From NCBI GenBank assembly GCA_023853785.1, contig JAJIRX010000496.1, positions 62,001 through 126,000 of the forward strand: 64,000 nucleotides of DNA, in the 5' to 3' direction. Below the pieces are notes generated by a model. The model did not search any database and was not told the DNA's origin. It worked only from the letters and a program-made list of their open reading frames with translations. Position numbers and translations under genes: made by a program. Positions 22,981-35,462 of this stretch are shown piece after piece. Source of the DNA: Psilocybe azurescens. Taxonomy: Eukaryota; Basidiomycota; Agaricomycetes; Agaricales; Agrocybaceae. The number at the start of each line of letters is the position of its first letter. Position 1 is the first letter of the stretch.

Positions 22981-24948
22981 GCATTCGGTTCCTTGGAATG
23001 AGCTTCCGTAATAGCTCTACGACTATCTTGCGCTTAACATCGTATTTTCTGCCTGTCTACTGCAGGGCTTATGTTTACCTCCTCGCACCGGCGATAAATT
23101 CCTCCTCGTATCAACTATGTGGATAACCCTTCTTGAAGGGCTACTGGATATATCTCCGTTTCATCGGCATGATATGCCGATGCCTTATGTCAATATCTGT
23201 ATGTGTGGCAAGGTCGCTAGTGATGTTGGTGGCGCACTCGGTTACGACTAGGCGAGACTCGTGTTTGTGTTGTCCGTATATCTACCCTTACCGAAATCCA
23301 CACGGAGATATTTTTTTTTGGCAAACGAGGCTGACATCGATAAATAACTCTGGCAGGATTTATAACTCCATAGGTTGGAAGCGTCCAGGTAAACTTAGTT
23401 CCTGCCGTGGTGTTTCGAGTGCTTGAAAGTGGATTCCCCTTGTGAAATCATCGCTGGATGTATCCATTTAGTGCAACCTTCCATCTTTGTGTTGTTTGAA
23501 CACAATCAAGTCCCAACTCCGCCGCGGCGGACCTTCATCTACCAGCCATCATCAACTCGGACGTTGAGAGCTATGTACTTCTGGTAAAAGTGTACCCAAG
23601 GTGATTCATGCTCATTGACGCATAGTGGAATCCGGAAGCCCTTCCCGAATCCAAATCCAAACGCTGTGCCGTTGGACGATCCCAGAAATAGCGTGGTGTT
23701 GACAATGTGGACACTGTTGATTTGGTGGACATCTCTCCTCTATTCTGAGTCACCGTTTAGACTCAGAGAGACGTCGGAGAGTCGGGAGGATTTGCATGAC
23801 GCACTACTTGCCGACGTTGACGGAAGGAAGCATAGGAATTCATCGCAGGTGATGATTTGAGCACAAGTTCCGATAGCTATGGAAATCATCTGGGAAATTA
23901 GCATCCGACAGCTGTAATATGAATGACTATGATCCTAGCTGTGGACACAATCTGTTTATTCAATTATATATTCAATTCCCTGCATTCGAACATCCACTCG
24001 ATGACTTCATAAGAAAACCTGGCACGAACTGGTCCCTATCAGTTTAACTATAGGGATAACTCAGTATGGCGCGACTTGTACGGAGTTCCTTAAATTATCG
24101 AGGAAACAAGTGTGTTGATCATGATCTGTTTCCGTACATACTTCTGAGAGGACACTACGAATTTACACCAACGATCCTAGCTATGGAAAATAGTAAAACA
24201 AAAGACCGGGCTCATGCTAGTGAGCATCTTACAACCCGATGGAATGACCTGCGAGCCTTTAGCAAAGTATACTTTCTGATATTTTGTTTGATATCGCACG
24301 ACAAAGATTTTCAAGCGATATCTGAAACTGATAACTCGGCGGTCTCGTCCCGAGATTGATGTTCAAGGTAAATACGCAAGAAAAGAACAAGTTAACCTGT
24401 GCACTTTGGAAGGCCGTGTCTTGATGTTTTTAAGAAGTGGGAATGCGGCGCAAGTACATCGTGAGCAATGGTATTGGAAAAAATCATGGCATTTCCAAAA
24501 CTGGCGGAAATCAGATGCCCCGTTGTAACCACACGCCAACCAGTAACTCTCCAGGTATGGTGCACAGATAAATATCCTGTTCCATCTCTTTGAATTTCCG
24601 ACGTGATAGGTACGCCACTTGCCTCGAATCTCAACGGCTGGTAAAGTCTACCGACTCATCAGCACACGTCAAGTCATTTGCTCCCCAATCGACGCGACTT
24701 TACGATCACGTGAGATCCGGGACCGAAGCTTCATTTAGGAGTCAGTGGATCGTTGAAGTTGACGTTGACACTGACAGTGATATAAATCGGATTCGCGTTG
24801 AACCAGTGGTTGATTACTACCTATCATCAAGTAGTGCATAAATCTTCGTCTGTGGAATCGCCCCCCCCCAAAAAAACTTCAATTTACTCATTCAACCAAG
24901 GACTAGAAACCTGGCGGAACCCCAAACGTTTAACTGCCGAGTGCTGTC
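22981..24948. other. Gene-poor stretch between two genes
   Basis: Apart from one probable relic exon at 23539-23739, only unsupported short frames are present. A run of eight C followed by six A lies at about 24862-24875, shortly before the next gene. Confidence 0.4.
23539..23739 (-). pseudogene. Isolated C-terminal exon of an unidentified protein
   Basis: A minus-strand segment begins after an AG acceptor (CAGAATAG) at 23740. It reads 66 codons in one frame to a TAG at 23539-23541. The peptide contains DVHQINSVHIVNTTLFLGSS, a Gly-Phe repeat (TAFGFGFGKGFRIP) and ends WVHFYQKYIALNVRVDDGW. It looks like real coding sequence, with beta-strand-like alternation as in secreted or lectin-like proteins. 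The neighbouring upstream sequence gives no matching exon. It is either the last exon of a small gene I could not assemble or a leftover. The family is not recognised. Confidence 0.3.
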
Positions 24949-25751
24949 ATGAGCAACCGCCCAAGTTCCCCATTGATTGGTGATGGACACGGTCGATACC
25001 GTGTCCACATTGTCGGGAACAGTGGTAAGCCTCGCTGGCCTTCTGAGCATCTTCGATACGTTAATTTCCAATTAAAATAGGCAGCGGCAAGGTAAATAGC
25101 TTTCGGGAAGCAGTTCGTCGCAGAAGTTTTATTTCATGACGTGGCATAGAGCACAGCAGGCCAGGCTCTCGCCCGTATGCTCGGTGTGCCGTATATATCC
25201 CTAGACAAGATAATGTGGCAGCCGGGGTGGATTGAGACGCCTGCTGAAGAGTTTAAAGCACGTCTTCGAGCTGAGCTAGACCAGGCACCTGATAAAGGAT
25301 GGGTGGTAGACGGAAACTACGAACGCAGAGGGGGTTTGGTGGCTCTAGAGGAATCTACGGATATCATCTGTTGGTTATTTTAAACCTCCTTTGAGTCGTC
25401 ACGCTCACTTATATCTCTCTTGTACAAGGGCTCGATCCTCCTCTTCTTTTGTACTTTCCTCGAATTATTTGGAGGACATTCCTGCGACTATTTCGTCTGC
25501 GGGAGCCGTGCAGCCCAGGCTGCGATGAGCGACCAACAGAGGTTTTCTTCTCGAAAGAGAGCATCATTTGGTGGTGTCTTAGCCAGCACTGGATTGTTCG
25601 CCATCGGAACGAAGAAAGGATGCGAGAGCTTGGTCTTCATGACGGAACAACGACATCTAGACGTAGGATGAGGAGACTAGGAGGCTGGGGCGCAGGCCTC
25701 AAGAAATGGCTTCAAGAAGTTGAAGAAATGGTGCGCTCGAAGAAAGACTGA
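24949..25751 (+). CDS. Small P-loop NTPase related to adenylate-kinase-like / FlaR-type proteins
   Basis: Four exons (24949-25024, 25081-25091, 25150-25369, 25429-25751) join in frame to 209 residues. The start MSNRPSSPLIGDGHGRYRVH leads into HIVGNSGSGKST, a Walker A motif (GNSGSGKST). The motif is spread over three exons, the middle one only 11 nt long. Downstream motifs are typical of the family: LGVPYISLDKIMWQPGW, KGWVVDGNYERR and DIIWLDPPLLLYFPRIIWRT. The last exon has an Arg-rich helix and ends VEEMVRSKKD. The family resembles bacterial adenylate-kinase-related topology modulation proteins and is common in fungi. The phosphoryl acceptor is unknown. No frame break was found. Expected to be soluble and cytosolic, since no signal or membrane segment is seen. 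Confidence 0.87.
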
Positions 25752-25948
25752 CAAAAATTAAGCCTTGAAATTGGCTTGAAAGTAAACTTTCAAATCTGAC
25801 AATAAATGACCAACAAAACTATTAATAGATATGAGGGAGGTGAAGGAGAAAAAATAAAACTATGTAGGCGTATATAGGCGTACACTAGGTATAGGTAATC
25901 ATTCCCTGTCATTCCGTGACGAAGACAATTAAACGTCCCTACAAATAT

Positions 25949-26030
25949 ACATGAATGATGATAACTAGAAAAGGGAAATTAACTTAGTCGAGGGGATTTA
26001 CATGAATGATGATAACCAGAAAAGGAAATT
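25949..26030. repeat. Short direct repeat
   Basis: ACATGAATGATGATAACTAG and onward at 25949-25980 recurs with few changes at 26000-26030. It lies in the 3' flank of the P-loop gene, and no gene is seen between 25752 and 26560. Confidence 0.6.
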
Positions 26031-26560
26031 GAGAAGGAAACAAGAATAACGTGGTGTCGCTTGGACTCTCATCTGTAATAATGAAACTTTCCTTGGCCAA
26101 AAGCAGCTCAAAAATAATAATAAATGTGGGCAACTTCTGAGAATGCGTATGCAATCATGTGAGGAGCTCAGATCAGTTGAGTGAAGTTCAAGAGTTCAAG
26201 TTGGAGGTAAGTACGAATCAAGTGCGGACTAATCGATTGCTTAGGACCTACAATTTTATATTTAGCGTGTGCGGCACTAATGCCAATGATGAGTTTACGT
26301 GCATGCTATTAAAGTGTTTTATAGCCTACACAACATTACCAGTGTCTATGTGCCATGCTTGACCCTCGTTCACGAGCCCACTCTCGGATTCAAGGGTGAA
26401 GGCTGACCCTGACCGTGCCTGACGGTTTCGGGCATATTTCGCGGGGCTCAAAATCAAGAACCAAAGGACCGCGCCATGCCAGGGCCAAGCTTTGGTGAGC
26501 ACTTGCAAAAGAAACAAATCGTAAATTGCGGGGTGAATGAGCAAAGGCGGTCATTTCTTC

Positions 26561-27756
26561 TCAGTCGTCTTCAGTTTCGACTAGACCCTCGAACGTGTTC
26601 GTAATGATCTGGATCTCCTTTTCGTCCGCTTCTTGTCGACGTGCTTGTTTGATTCGACTTCGCGTTTTCTTTTGTTCTCTGCTCCCCCTTATACGACGGC
26701 CAAAGAGGCATCCCTAGCTCTTGCGGGTGTTCGAGCTATTGCCAGACTGTCGGTAATCTCGTTGATGGGCCCAGCCACTGGAGGTGTTTCCGATTTAGGC
26801 TGCTTCTTTCCACTGCATCTATGATATCCTTGATTATGGCTAAGAATTTATCATAGTCTTTCCCTATGATAAATATTCCGAGCTATACACTGTTAAAGAT
26901 CAGAAAAATACTCCATTTCGTTCGCAATCTCATATTTCTTCATAAGATGTTTCCTCGTACAGCCGCGCGAGCAATACAATGAGTTTGCGGAAGATCTTAT
27001 CCTTCTCAAAATATGACGACAATTCTGTTTGTGGGTTTGGAAAGGTGACATCGCTTGGCCACCGCGTAGATGTAGGCGTTGGCATGTTCCCAATAGTCTA
27101 GGTCTCGAACAACTATGGTATTGCCCGGCCCACTGAAAGTAATGCATATCCATACTATAACATAGAACAAAGACTCGAGGTCATCAAGATGATGATGCGG
27201 CGGTGGCCCAGGCTCGGTATCGGTCCCTTTCCCACTTTTGTGAGCTATAACAGACCGATATGCACGAGTTCCTCGATGATACGAATGCGTATGCCTGCAA
27301 GCAAGACAAATTGCTGGAGTATAACTAATACTACGTGATACCACAATTCCCCAATTCTGCACTTTTCTTTACCCAGAAGAATATTCTCGACGCTGATTTC
27401 GCGATGTAGAATTCTACCTTTCGACCGCATATTTTTGTGAAATGAAAATGATCATGGCTCACCAGCAACCGCATTGTAAAATGTATACAATAGTTGTAAC
27501 TTGGTTTGAAAATGTCTGATGGACTGTCCATAAGCTTCGAGCGCAATTCGGCAGAAGATACGATCGTGGTCATAGGGTCATAGGGGTGTGCATCGTTATA
27601 TACTCCCTTGACGACATGGTATCTGAACCGAAAAATGGGGTAGTCGGTATCGTCTTTGTAAGCAATCATCTGAACAGCATCAGCCGTGCCCAACAGTGAA
27701 TGTAGGCGTTTGCGCCTGGGAGCGCGGCGCAACTCGAACTCCTGGGCCTGTACCAA
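26561..27756 (-). pseudogene. Degenerate FunK1-type (fungal) protein kinase
   Basis: Minus-strand frames match the C-terminal two thirds of the FunK1 kinase family of mushrooms. In order they show RYHVVKGVYNDAHPYD, HDHFHFTKICGRK, the catalytic-loop equivalent LHREISVENILL, RGTRAYRSV, the hallmark HHHLDDLESLFYVIVWICIT, SYFEKDKIFRKLIVLLARLY, and a basic-acidic tail (KKTRSRIKQARRQEADEKE...VETEDD). The usual HRD aspartate is Glu, and the segment that should hold the metal-binding LIDFD-like motif reads GIVVSRSISYT. So two catalytic aspartates are missing. Several frame shifts are needed (for example the T run at 26807-26809), and no clear N-lobe or start was found. Some shifts may be sequencing errors, but the lost catalytic residues are not explained that way. 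Probably kinase-dead or a pseudogene. Confidence 0.6.
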
Positions 27757-29080
27757 TAAAGATTTCAGAACAGTTGTGCGAGAGACTTGGAAGAACGACG
27801 GTTCAAGAAACGATGATGATGCAGATGGTTGGGTTTAGTTTGGTTCCGGTGCGTGCTCTTGGCATTGTCGCGTAAATAGCATCACGTGACCGTGTTCAAT
27901 CTCAAGTCAATCTCCAGTGACAATCAAAAAGGAATACAACATTCATGTAACATAAATCCCTGAACACCCAATCTCGAGTATCAGGAATGGAAGACACCAT
28001 TCAGGCCCACAATTATGCTGTCGTTTACGCTGGTTTACAGTGAGATCTCTGGTTTAAGCTCGAGGATGGCTCCCGCCGGTCTCTTCCCCACCTCGTCAGC
28101 TCGCTAAAGGATCTGAAGATCGCCTTAAGATTGCCTGAACGATGATTTTCGCGCTTTGAATAAAGTAACCGCCGCCCAACCGACCAATTCCTCGGCAGAT
28201 AGTCAGTACTCAAAGCTAACGCTAAGTATGCCGGCGGTGAACAGTGAACCGTCGTAAATCGTGAATATGTACCTCGACCATAACCGAACACCCCAAGCGC
28301 TCATTACCAACGGCACCCGCCGTGAACTTAAGAGAGTGAGAAAGTAGTGGATAAACACAATATGGACACTAGCCTGAAATTAAATATCCTTGAAACGTAG
28401 TATCAATCTACAAGATTGGAGATGTATTAGCAGCACCACTTCCTAGATTGATAAAACCGAACGGTAAACCTGGTCTAGGCAAAAAAGACTATCTACTATC
28501 GTTATGACAGAACCCATGGAGCTAATATGGATTCTCCATTGTGAGATGTCGATGGAAAACAACAGAGACCCAGACAAAAGCACTCTCATAAAGAGATTAC
28601 CCAAAATGAATGGCCACAAGACAATTCTACAAATGGGAAAAGTTTCTTGGAAACCTGATACAGACATGGCAAAACACCCTCGATAATGAGGCCAATTTTC
28701 CAGAAGGTTGGACGAGAATGCGCCGGGTTTTAGTTGGCCTTCGGGATGTAACTGGATAAGCCACTATCATACTGATAACTCAGTGTGCAATTATGCATAT
28801 CTTCTCGGGTTAGCGTTTCCTCTTTACTTCGTTCCGGTTCCTTGTATTGTGAGATCCCCAGTCCTCGCACGGGCCTGAGTCGAACATCCTGTTGTTTATC
28901 AGGCCAAAAAGACTGTCGAGTTGGTTCTCCGATTAAGTATCCGATTTAAAACATTCACAGTGGCATGTCGGCAGGGCGCGTGTCACAAGCACGTGAACCA
29001 TAATATGACAGGTCACGGCGTTGCACTAATTTGTTCGAACAACATTGCGAGACTTTTACAAGGCTTGCCTCTTTACCGCC
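27757..29080. other. Stretch without a recognisable gene
   Basis: Short frames only, with no motifs. It presumably holds the promoter of the downstream hydrolase and any 5' part of the degenerate kinase. Confidence 0.4.
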
Positions 29081-30589
29081 ATGGTCGCCTCAAGTCCATA
29101 CCAATGCATGACATTGGCATTGTTGGTTCTGCCACCATTGTTTATCACGACCTACTTTATGGCAGCCTTTCCAAGCCCTCCAGCGCCCATAACTCTGCAC
29201 CCATCTCTCGCCAGTCTTCCACCAACGTCCAGATCGTGGTCAATATACCCAGAGGACTATTTTTCGGGCGGTGGATACGCTGTCTTTCCGGCTGGAAAGG
29301 TGCGCATCTCTAGAGTATTTCTATTCGCCATGTTAACTTGTGTAGGTCCGATACTGGCTTCTTGGTCCTGAGAAAGGCAAAAGGTGTGTTGTTGTTCATG
29401 AGTTTGTGTTGTGCATTCTTATCTCATTTCTTTGTCTCACAGGTTGTCTTGATACATGGCCTCTCAATACCGTCAATTATTTGGAAGGATGTAGCACCGA
29501 AACTGGTGGCGAGTGGCCATCGCGTGCTGCTGTACGGTATGTGTGTAGTCTTTGCCTTTTGGGTATATATTCATGTTTCTGCCAGATCTGTACGGGCGAG
29601 GATACTCTGACGCGCCGCAAACGGCATACGACACCAACCTGTATACCACCCAACTCGCTTTTTGCTGCAGTATCTGAAATGGGACAAGGCAAATATTATC
29701 GGCGTTTCAATGGTACGTGTGTTTCTTAGACAGTGGGAACGACTCCACTCATTATCCGATAGGAGGAGCCATTGCAGCTACGTTCACCGCTCAGTTTCCA
29801 CATCTCGTCGACGAGAGTGTGGGTCTTATCGCCTGTGCAGGGCTCATGGAGGTCCGTATCACTATTTCTGTCATTAACGTACTTCTCAACTAATCCGCAC
29901 ATCTCGCCTTTCGTTCCTGCTCGCCACACTCTCATCCAACTCCTGTTTCTGATCGAAAACAATTAGTCGAATGATATCTCACGAACGGCCAAAGTCATGT
30001 CCTCTCCACTCATTCAAGCTCTAACGTCGAGCAGACCGGTCCAAGTAAGCAGCCGAATGTCCGATATGCACACTTACTTATTTCGTTGTAGATGTACATG
30101 CAACACCTTATAAATCAATCCCAATCCGGATCGCAGGAGGAGAAGCCTCTCCTCGAGGTATGCGTTTCTTTGGCCCATTCGAACAAATGCTGACAGTCTT
30201 GCAGATTGTACGATTACAATCAGCGCACTTACCAGGATACAATAACGCATTATCATCATCGTTACGAGATGGACCTGTGCGTGGTCAGCGTGCTGCGTTC
30301 CAATCGAAATCTTTCAATGGAAAAAGGGTGTTGATTCTTCATGTACGTTGAGGTCGTCTCTCAATATTCGCGAATAACTGACATCGTATTTGACATACAG
30401 GGGACGAAAGATACCACTGTGCATCCCAAATACGCGACTTTGATATCCGACCTGCTCCCTTCTGGTGTGAAGCAGAAGCTGATTACATTAGAAGGTGCGG
30501 GGCATGATCTGAGCGTGAGCCACCCTGTGGAGGTGGCTACTGCGTTGCTGGATCTACTGGATGGAAAGTCGTGGAAGAAGTTACCGTGA
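29081..30589 (+). CDS. Alpha/beta-hydrolase fold protein with an N-terminal membrane anchor
   Basis: The start MVASSPYQCMTLALLVLPPL places one hydrophobic segment at the N-terminus, either a signal anchor or a signal peptide. The hydrolase core follows: RYWLLGPEKGK, VVLIHGLSIPSIIWKD (oxyanion HG), LYDLYGRGYSDAP, the nucleophile elbow GVSMGGAIAATF with the catalytic Ser, the acid loop LILHGTKDTTVHP with Asp, and the catalytic His in EGAGHDLSVSHPVE. The triad is therefore complete. About eight short introns are needed, for example 29300-29345, one starting at the tail of GVSM near 29711, and one splitting LILH from GTKD. One frame break sits in the T run at 29659-29663 between TQLA and LLQYLKWDK. 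The substrate is unknown; esterase, epoxide hydrolase or lipase activity are all possible. Confidence 0.88.
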
Positions 30590-32821
30590 AGAAAGGAAAG
30601 AATCATCGCAAAAGTACAGAGCATCTCAAAGGATTCCCTGCGTGTATGGATGGACTCGACACACCCCTGGATAATCCCATCTGCACATTCTCATCTGCTC
30701 ACACTCAATACCATATCTCTATACCACTCCACATTCAAACCCTCGCCCGTTCCGTTCCCCAAATACTTGACATTGATCAAAAACCGGTCTATACGTTGGA
30801 TGGGCTATTCCCATGTAGCATTGCGCATTGCGCCATGCACAGTCTGGCTTGTTCAAGATTCAACCCCTTCGAGCTTTCCATCACGTCGCCGCCTTCCATT
30901 TGTGTTTTATTCCACCCCCTCCAACTCTCTAACCATCCCAAGCTGCGATCCATCCCCCTTACATTCCCCCACGATGACACACATCTCGTCCTTCAAAATC
31001 CCGAGACTCCAGTGAATCCTCGAATCGTGGGCATGCCTGCATGTTCACCGGGTTCTGGCCAGATTTTAATCCATTTCACACCGCCCCTCTTCCATTTCCT
31101 CATACCACCCATCTTACATATGCACGGCATCGTGCAGATGGAGAATGAGAATGCGATCATACCAGGCTCGGTTATCTCTTGAAGTCGGACCGTGGTCGAC
31201 ATCGCTTCGTACACCCGCCGCCGACCCCGATGGATGTGCGCATGCACCACCACCACCACCATTATCATTATTTACCCTGTGATCTACATACATACCTACA
31301 TACAATATTGTGACATTATGATCCTCCGATATGATACGATGTATATTCTTTTGTTGTTTACGAGTACGTACATACATACCATTTTCTACCCATTCTCTCG
31401 AAGTTCCTTCGCGTTGGGTTGTATACCTTTTGTGCTTCTTTTTTGTGTGATGTTGATTTAGTAGGATTTAGTCTTGTTGTATCTAGCTATTTTCTCTCTT
31501 TTTTCCGCGTCGAGAGCGCTGGCGAACTTGTACATGATTCAAGGGCACATTTGTGAGTAAGTATAGGGGAAGTGTGAAGTATGGCTCGTTATGAGCTGGA
31601 GAGCTGTCATCTGGCAATGTCATCGCACATTGGGGATTTTCTCTTCACCGACCGTATTCGTGCTATGTATATGTGAGTATAGGAAATCTATTGCTTTACT
31701 GTTGATGTCGGGTTTAGACTTTGTAGTTCCTTACGAAAATGCCATTGATATTATGATAATCTATCGAAATGTTGGCAGCCGAGTTCCTGGCAGGTCTTGC
31801 ATTTGTTGAGTGCACTTTTTCAGTCCAGTAACGCGACGGAGAAAGTTTGTCTTCGAAGACTGGCCCTAGTTTTATTAACTTTGGCTACTTCGCATATGCA
31901 AGCAGTCAGAGTAAACCGTTCTGATATTTAGTCTTTCTTCTTGCTTCGTGCCTCAGTTTCTTTTCAGGTGTCATTGTGGGGATAGAGACATCGGGAAGGT
32001 GGGCTTTCAAATCCTAGGAGTCCTAGCGCGTTCTTTGGGCTTGAAATATGTGAACGCAGACGTCCCTACTCACAACATATACAGCTCCAAATAGGTTCCC
32101 AGTATGTAAGTGCTAAGTGCAGTTTATATCTGTTTCACAAGCTCTGCTTCTCATAAGCCTATGTTTTTTACTGATTTCAGGTGGATTGTAAGAATACCTG
32201 TATGTCCTTGTGGTCCTTGTGGTACTCTTTATCCGTACCGGTGAATCCCATTCTCATCTTTTTTATGCTTTTCATACTTCGTGATACACTCCGAGATCAA
32301 GTCTATGGAAACTATGTAGAAGACCACGATATCGATGAGAAGATAGTCGTTCTAGTTATCAGTCTGCGCTTGTTGGAAGTTATTGGACTGGACTGTTTCT
32401 AACGCATTGGTAATCAGTGTCGTCTTCCCCAGAAACAGATACAGAAAAAAGGTAGCTGACCCCTTGCAATATCCTATAGATGATTGGAGTGTTTTACGGC
32501 GATTCGGATGATTTTACCGTGATTTTTGCGCCGGCGGCAAACCCTTATATTGATTTCTTCCTGAACTATAGGCGCTTATGTAGGCACAAGCTTGACACAG
32601 ACCGCTGGTTGTAAAAATTATCCCAACATGCCTGGGATAGTGGATGAGGCAGTGCGCAGAGCAACGCGAGATTCTCAATTGAATTGTGGGGAACCGCATG
32701 TGAATACGTCAATGACGATCACAGAGAGCTCAGCATTCCCACCTATCTATATTACATAGTAGGTTTCAATGGCTTGCACGTCGTGTCTGTCTACCTCTTA
32801 GCTTTTTCTTCCTTGACCTTG

Positions 32822-34963
32822 ATGTCCCAGGACCTTGCTGAAATCTATGACGATACTGCCCTTGTCCGACTTGGAAAAGTAACCGACAATGCCTTGCGAC
32901 TTGCCCTCGAGGAATCGACTTCTGAATGGAGAAAGGACATTGCGGAACTACTTCACGATGCGAAGAATAGATTTCCCGACATTGTTTGGAAGGCCGAAGG
33001 GGCCAACTCGTCTCTTGTAGAAGTCTGGGCGCACAGAGGTAGGTCTCGAGTGCCGCTATCATTTTTACATTCGAAGACTACTGATCCCTTTCGCATCCAC
33101 GCTAGCTGTTGTTCTTGGAAAATGGGCACCTCCGAATTTAATAGCTCAGTACACGTCTGGGCTCGACGATGATACCACTTTGGATGAACAACTGACCGGT
33201 ATCAATGAAGAGCCTTCCCAGCCCAACGCTCCCGATACAAGAGTAGCGAAGGGCATACTAGTGCTCAAAATACCCTCCGACGAAACCCCAGAGTCGATTT
33301 ACACTGAGCTTCTCGCCATCTATGGAGCAGAAAAGTTAGACCATCTAAGTGATGCTCGAAAAACACTGCGCATGAGGGAAGGACTCAGGGACATATGGCG
33401 ATCAAGACTGCACACAGATATTAAGATTAGAGTTCCCTGGATTGGGCAGAACCCTGAACATAAGGGGCCATTTTCGCGCTTTTCATGTCATCGCTCAATA
33501 CTTGTATCACGTTCGTCCTATTTTCGTGATCGTCCTCTCGGCGATGCTGCTTCGAGGAGGATCGACAACCAAGAGTCGGACGAATCACCCATAATTTCTC
33601 TTCCTTTCCCCCCATTCACACCTTCGAGCTTCTACCTCATCCTTGATTATATGTACACCGGAATGCTCAAATCTCGAGATCGGAAATCAATCTCACAACC
33701 TCATTTTCAGTCATTCGGGGCTCTACATTTCTCCGCATGCCATCACTCCAGAAATTGACTGTGGCGCACATCGCTGTCGAGATGTTGCATGGTCTCTTTC
33801 ACGCATACCTCTCAGCGACAGACTACCTCCGTCTAGTCCAGACGAGCTGGAGCAATATGATAAAATATGGCGGGTGTCGCTGTGCATCATGCATATCTCG
33901 CATCCCACGCGTCCTCCTATTTGCCCTGGGAAGCAACATTCACAGCTTCGTTCTCGAGAGAGGTGCACGCAGAGCCCTCGTTGGACTATTCGGAGCTGCA
34001 TGGTGCTCCTACGAATTTGCAACCATTCCTCGGAATATACGCGATTCCATACTCAAGAATGTTTGCAAGATGATAGTCCCCTGCAACGCCATCTCTCTTC
34101 TCTTTGCAGCTGAGGAAGGGCTTGCAAAATTAGATGAATCGCCGCAGTCATGGGACAGTGTGATCAGACCTGCAATCATTTCCGTGCGTGAGTCTGTTGA
34201 AGACTTACTATGCAAAGACTCCCGAGCCTGCTTCGATTGCGATGATTGGAGAAATATCGTCGAAAATGGGGATTTGGGACCCAGTGGCGATCTCGAAAAT
34301 GATCCAACTAAGCAGATGAAGCTAGATTGGATACGGAATGCGATATTGAGAGGTGTGAGAAACCTAGGGCCAGAGAGACCCGCTATTTATCAGGTATGCT
34401 TGTTTTGGTTGCTTGCGAGCTTCTCATGTATACTTATATCTCCTTAGATTCTTATAGCTTTATACCAAAACCTCGACTCCTTGCCCATTCCTAAGGAATC
34501 CGGCAAACACCATCTCCACAAATTTACTGAACACATCAAAGGCGACCTTCTGTCTGTTATGGCTCCCATGCGGTTCTTCTCTACCGTACTCTCTCACTAT
34601 TTGACTTTGCCCAACTTGGAGTTGGGAGGAGGGCTAAATGTGAATCGCTCTGCCGAGCTCAGCAGTGACAATAATCACCTTCATGATGATTGGGATAATT
34701 CAAGCTCAGCCATCTCACTATACTCATACATATCAGAGCAAAGTATACCGTGGTCGTTTGTTGGAACTGATGAAGTTGACTGTTCACCCTACGTCGCGGC
34801 GCTGGATCTGGCAAACGTGTCACTGTATTCCTACCCATCCTCTCGCACCCTATCGACCGACTATGGAGTATTTTACACACGACTAGCACTTTCTCAAGAG
34901 ACGGTAGGCTCTCTTAGCAGAAGAAGGAGCTATGATTCCATTACTACTAGCCGCGACTACTAG
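32822..34963 (+). CDS. BTB/POZ-domain protein, copy 1
   Basis: Exons 32822-33038, 33106-34393 and 34448-34963 make a protein starting MSQDLAEIYDDTALVRLGKV. The BTB domain is at about 33290-33670: IWRSRLHTDIKIRV, FSCHRSILVSRSSYFRD, and LPFPPFTPSSFYLILDYMYT. After it comes the basidiomycete-type C-terminal region: VEMLHGLFHAYLSATDYLRL, the Cys motif CRCASCISRIPRVLLFA, RGARRALVGLFGAAWCSYEF, and an acidic Ser-rich tail ending SITTSRDY. One single-base loss at about 33681 (GATCGGAA, against GATCAGGAA in copy 2) breaks the frame just after the BTB fold. Apart from that the gene is open. BTB domains dimerise and often recruit cullin-3 ubiquitin ligase; that role is only inferred here. Upstream in-frame codons exist, but ATG 32822 is the likely start. 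Confidence 0.78.
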
Positions 34964-35462
34964 AAGGAATTCAGGATCATGGTTTCGTATACTCTGCCAG
35001 TGGAGGTTAACAATCAGAACGACGGTGTGTGGCTGATATCCCTCAGGAATTAGGATCGATATATAGGGAGAGCGGCGACTACTAATGTAATATTGGTGAA
35101 TACTGTGTGGAATAAGAGAATATTATCTAGCTATTCGAGTAGCATTAGTATTCGCTCAATATTGATGAATCTAGTACACAATTTGAGGTAAAGCGATAGG
35201 AGTAGCTTACATGGGGTCAGGTGTTACCCGAGTAGAATTCTGTAGTATATCATCGCGTAGAGAACATTATGAACAAAATAATTAAGACAGAGAGCAAGTC
35301 GTTGGGTCGTTCTTGCGCAAATTGACAAAATTGTTCTATCCGCGAACTCGGTCGCCCGAACCCAAGCCTAAGGGCGCCTATATAACAGATCATGTGCTCC
35401 CGAGCCAACTGTCAAGCGGAGTCCGGACTTAGGTCAATTCAACGCTCCGACATTGATACAAT

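Noticed and set aside
29641..29670. A 30-bp intron resolving the frame break in the hydrolase
   Set aside because: GTATAC...CTGCAG would be too short to splice, and the join gives the wrong frame.
31192..31461. Coding frames in the CAC/CCG microsatellite region of the duplication
   Set aside because: Low-complexity frames that are not preserved between the two units; indels there do not respect codon length.
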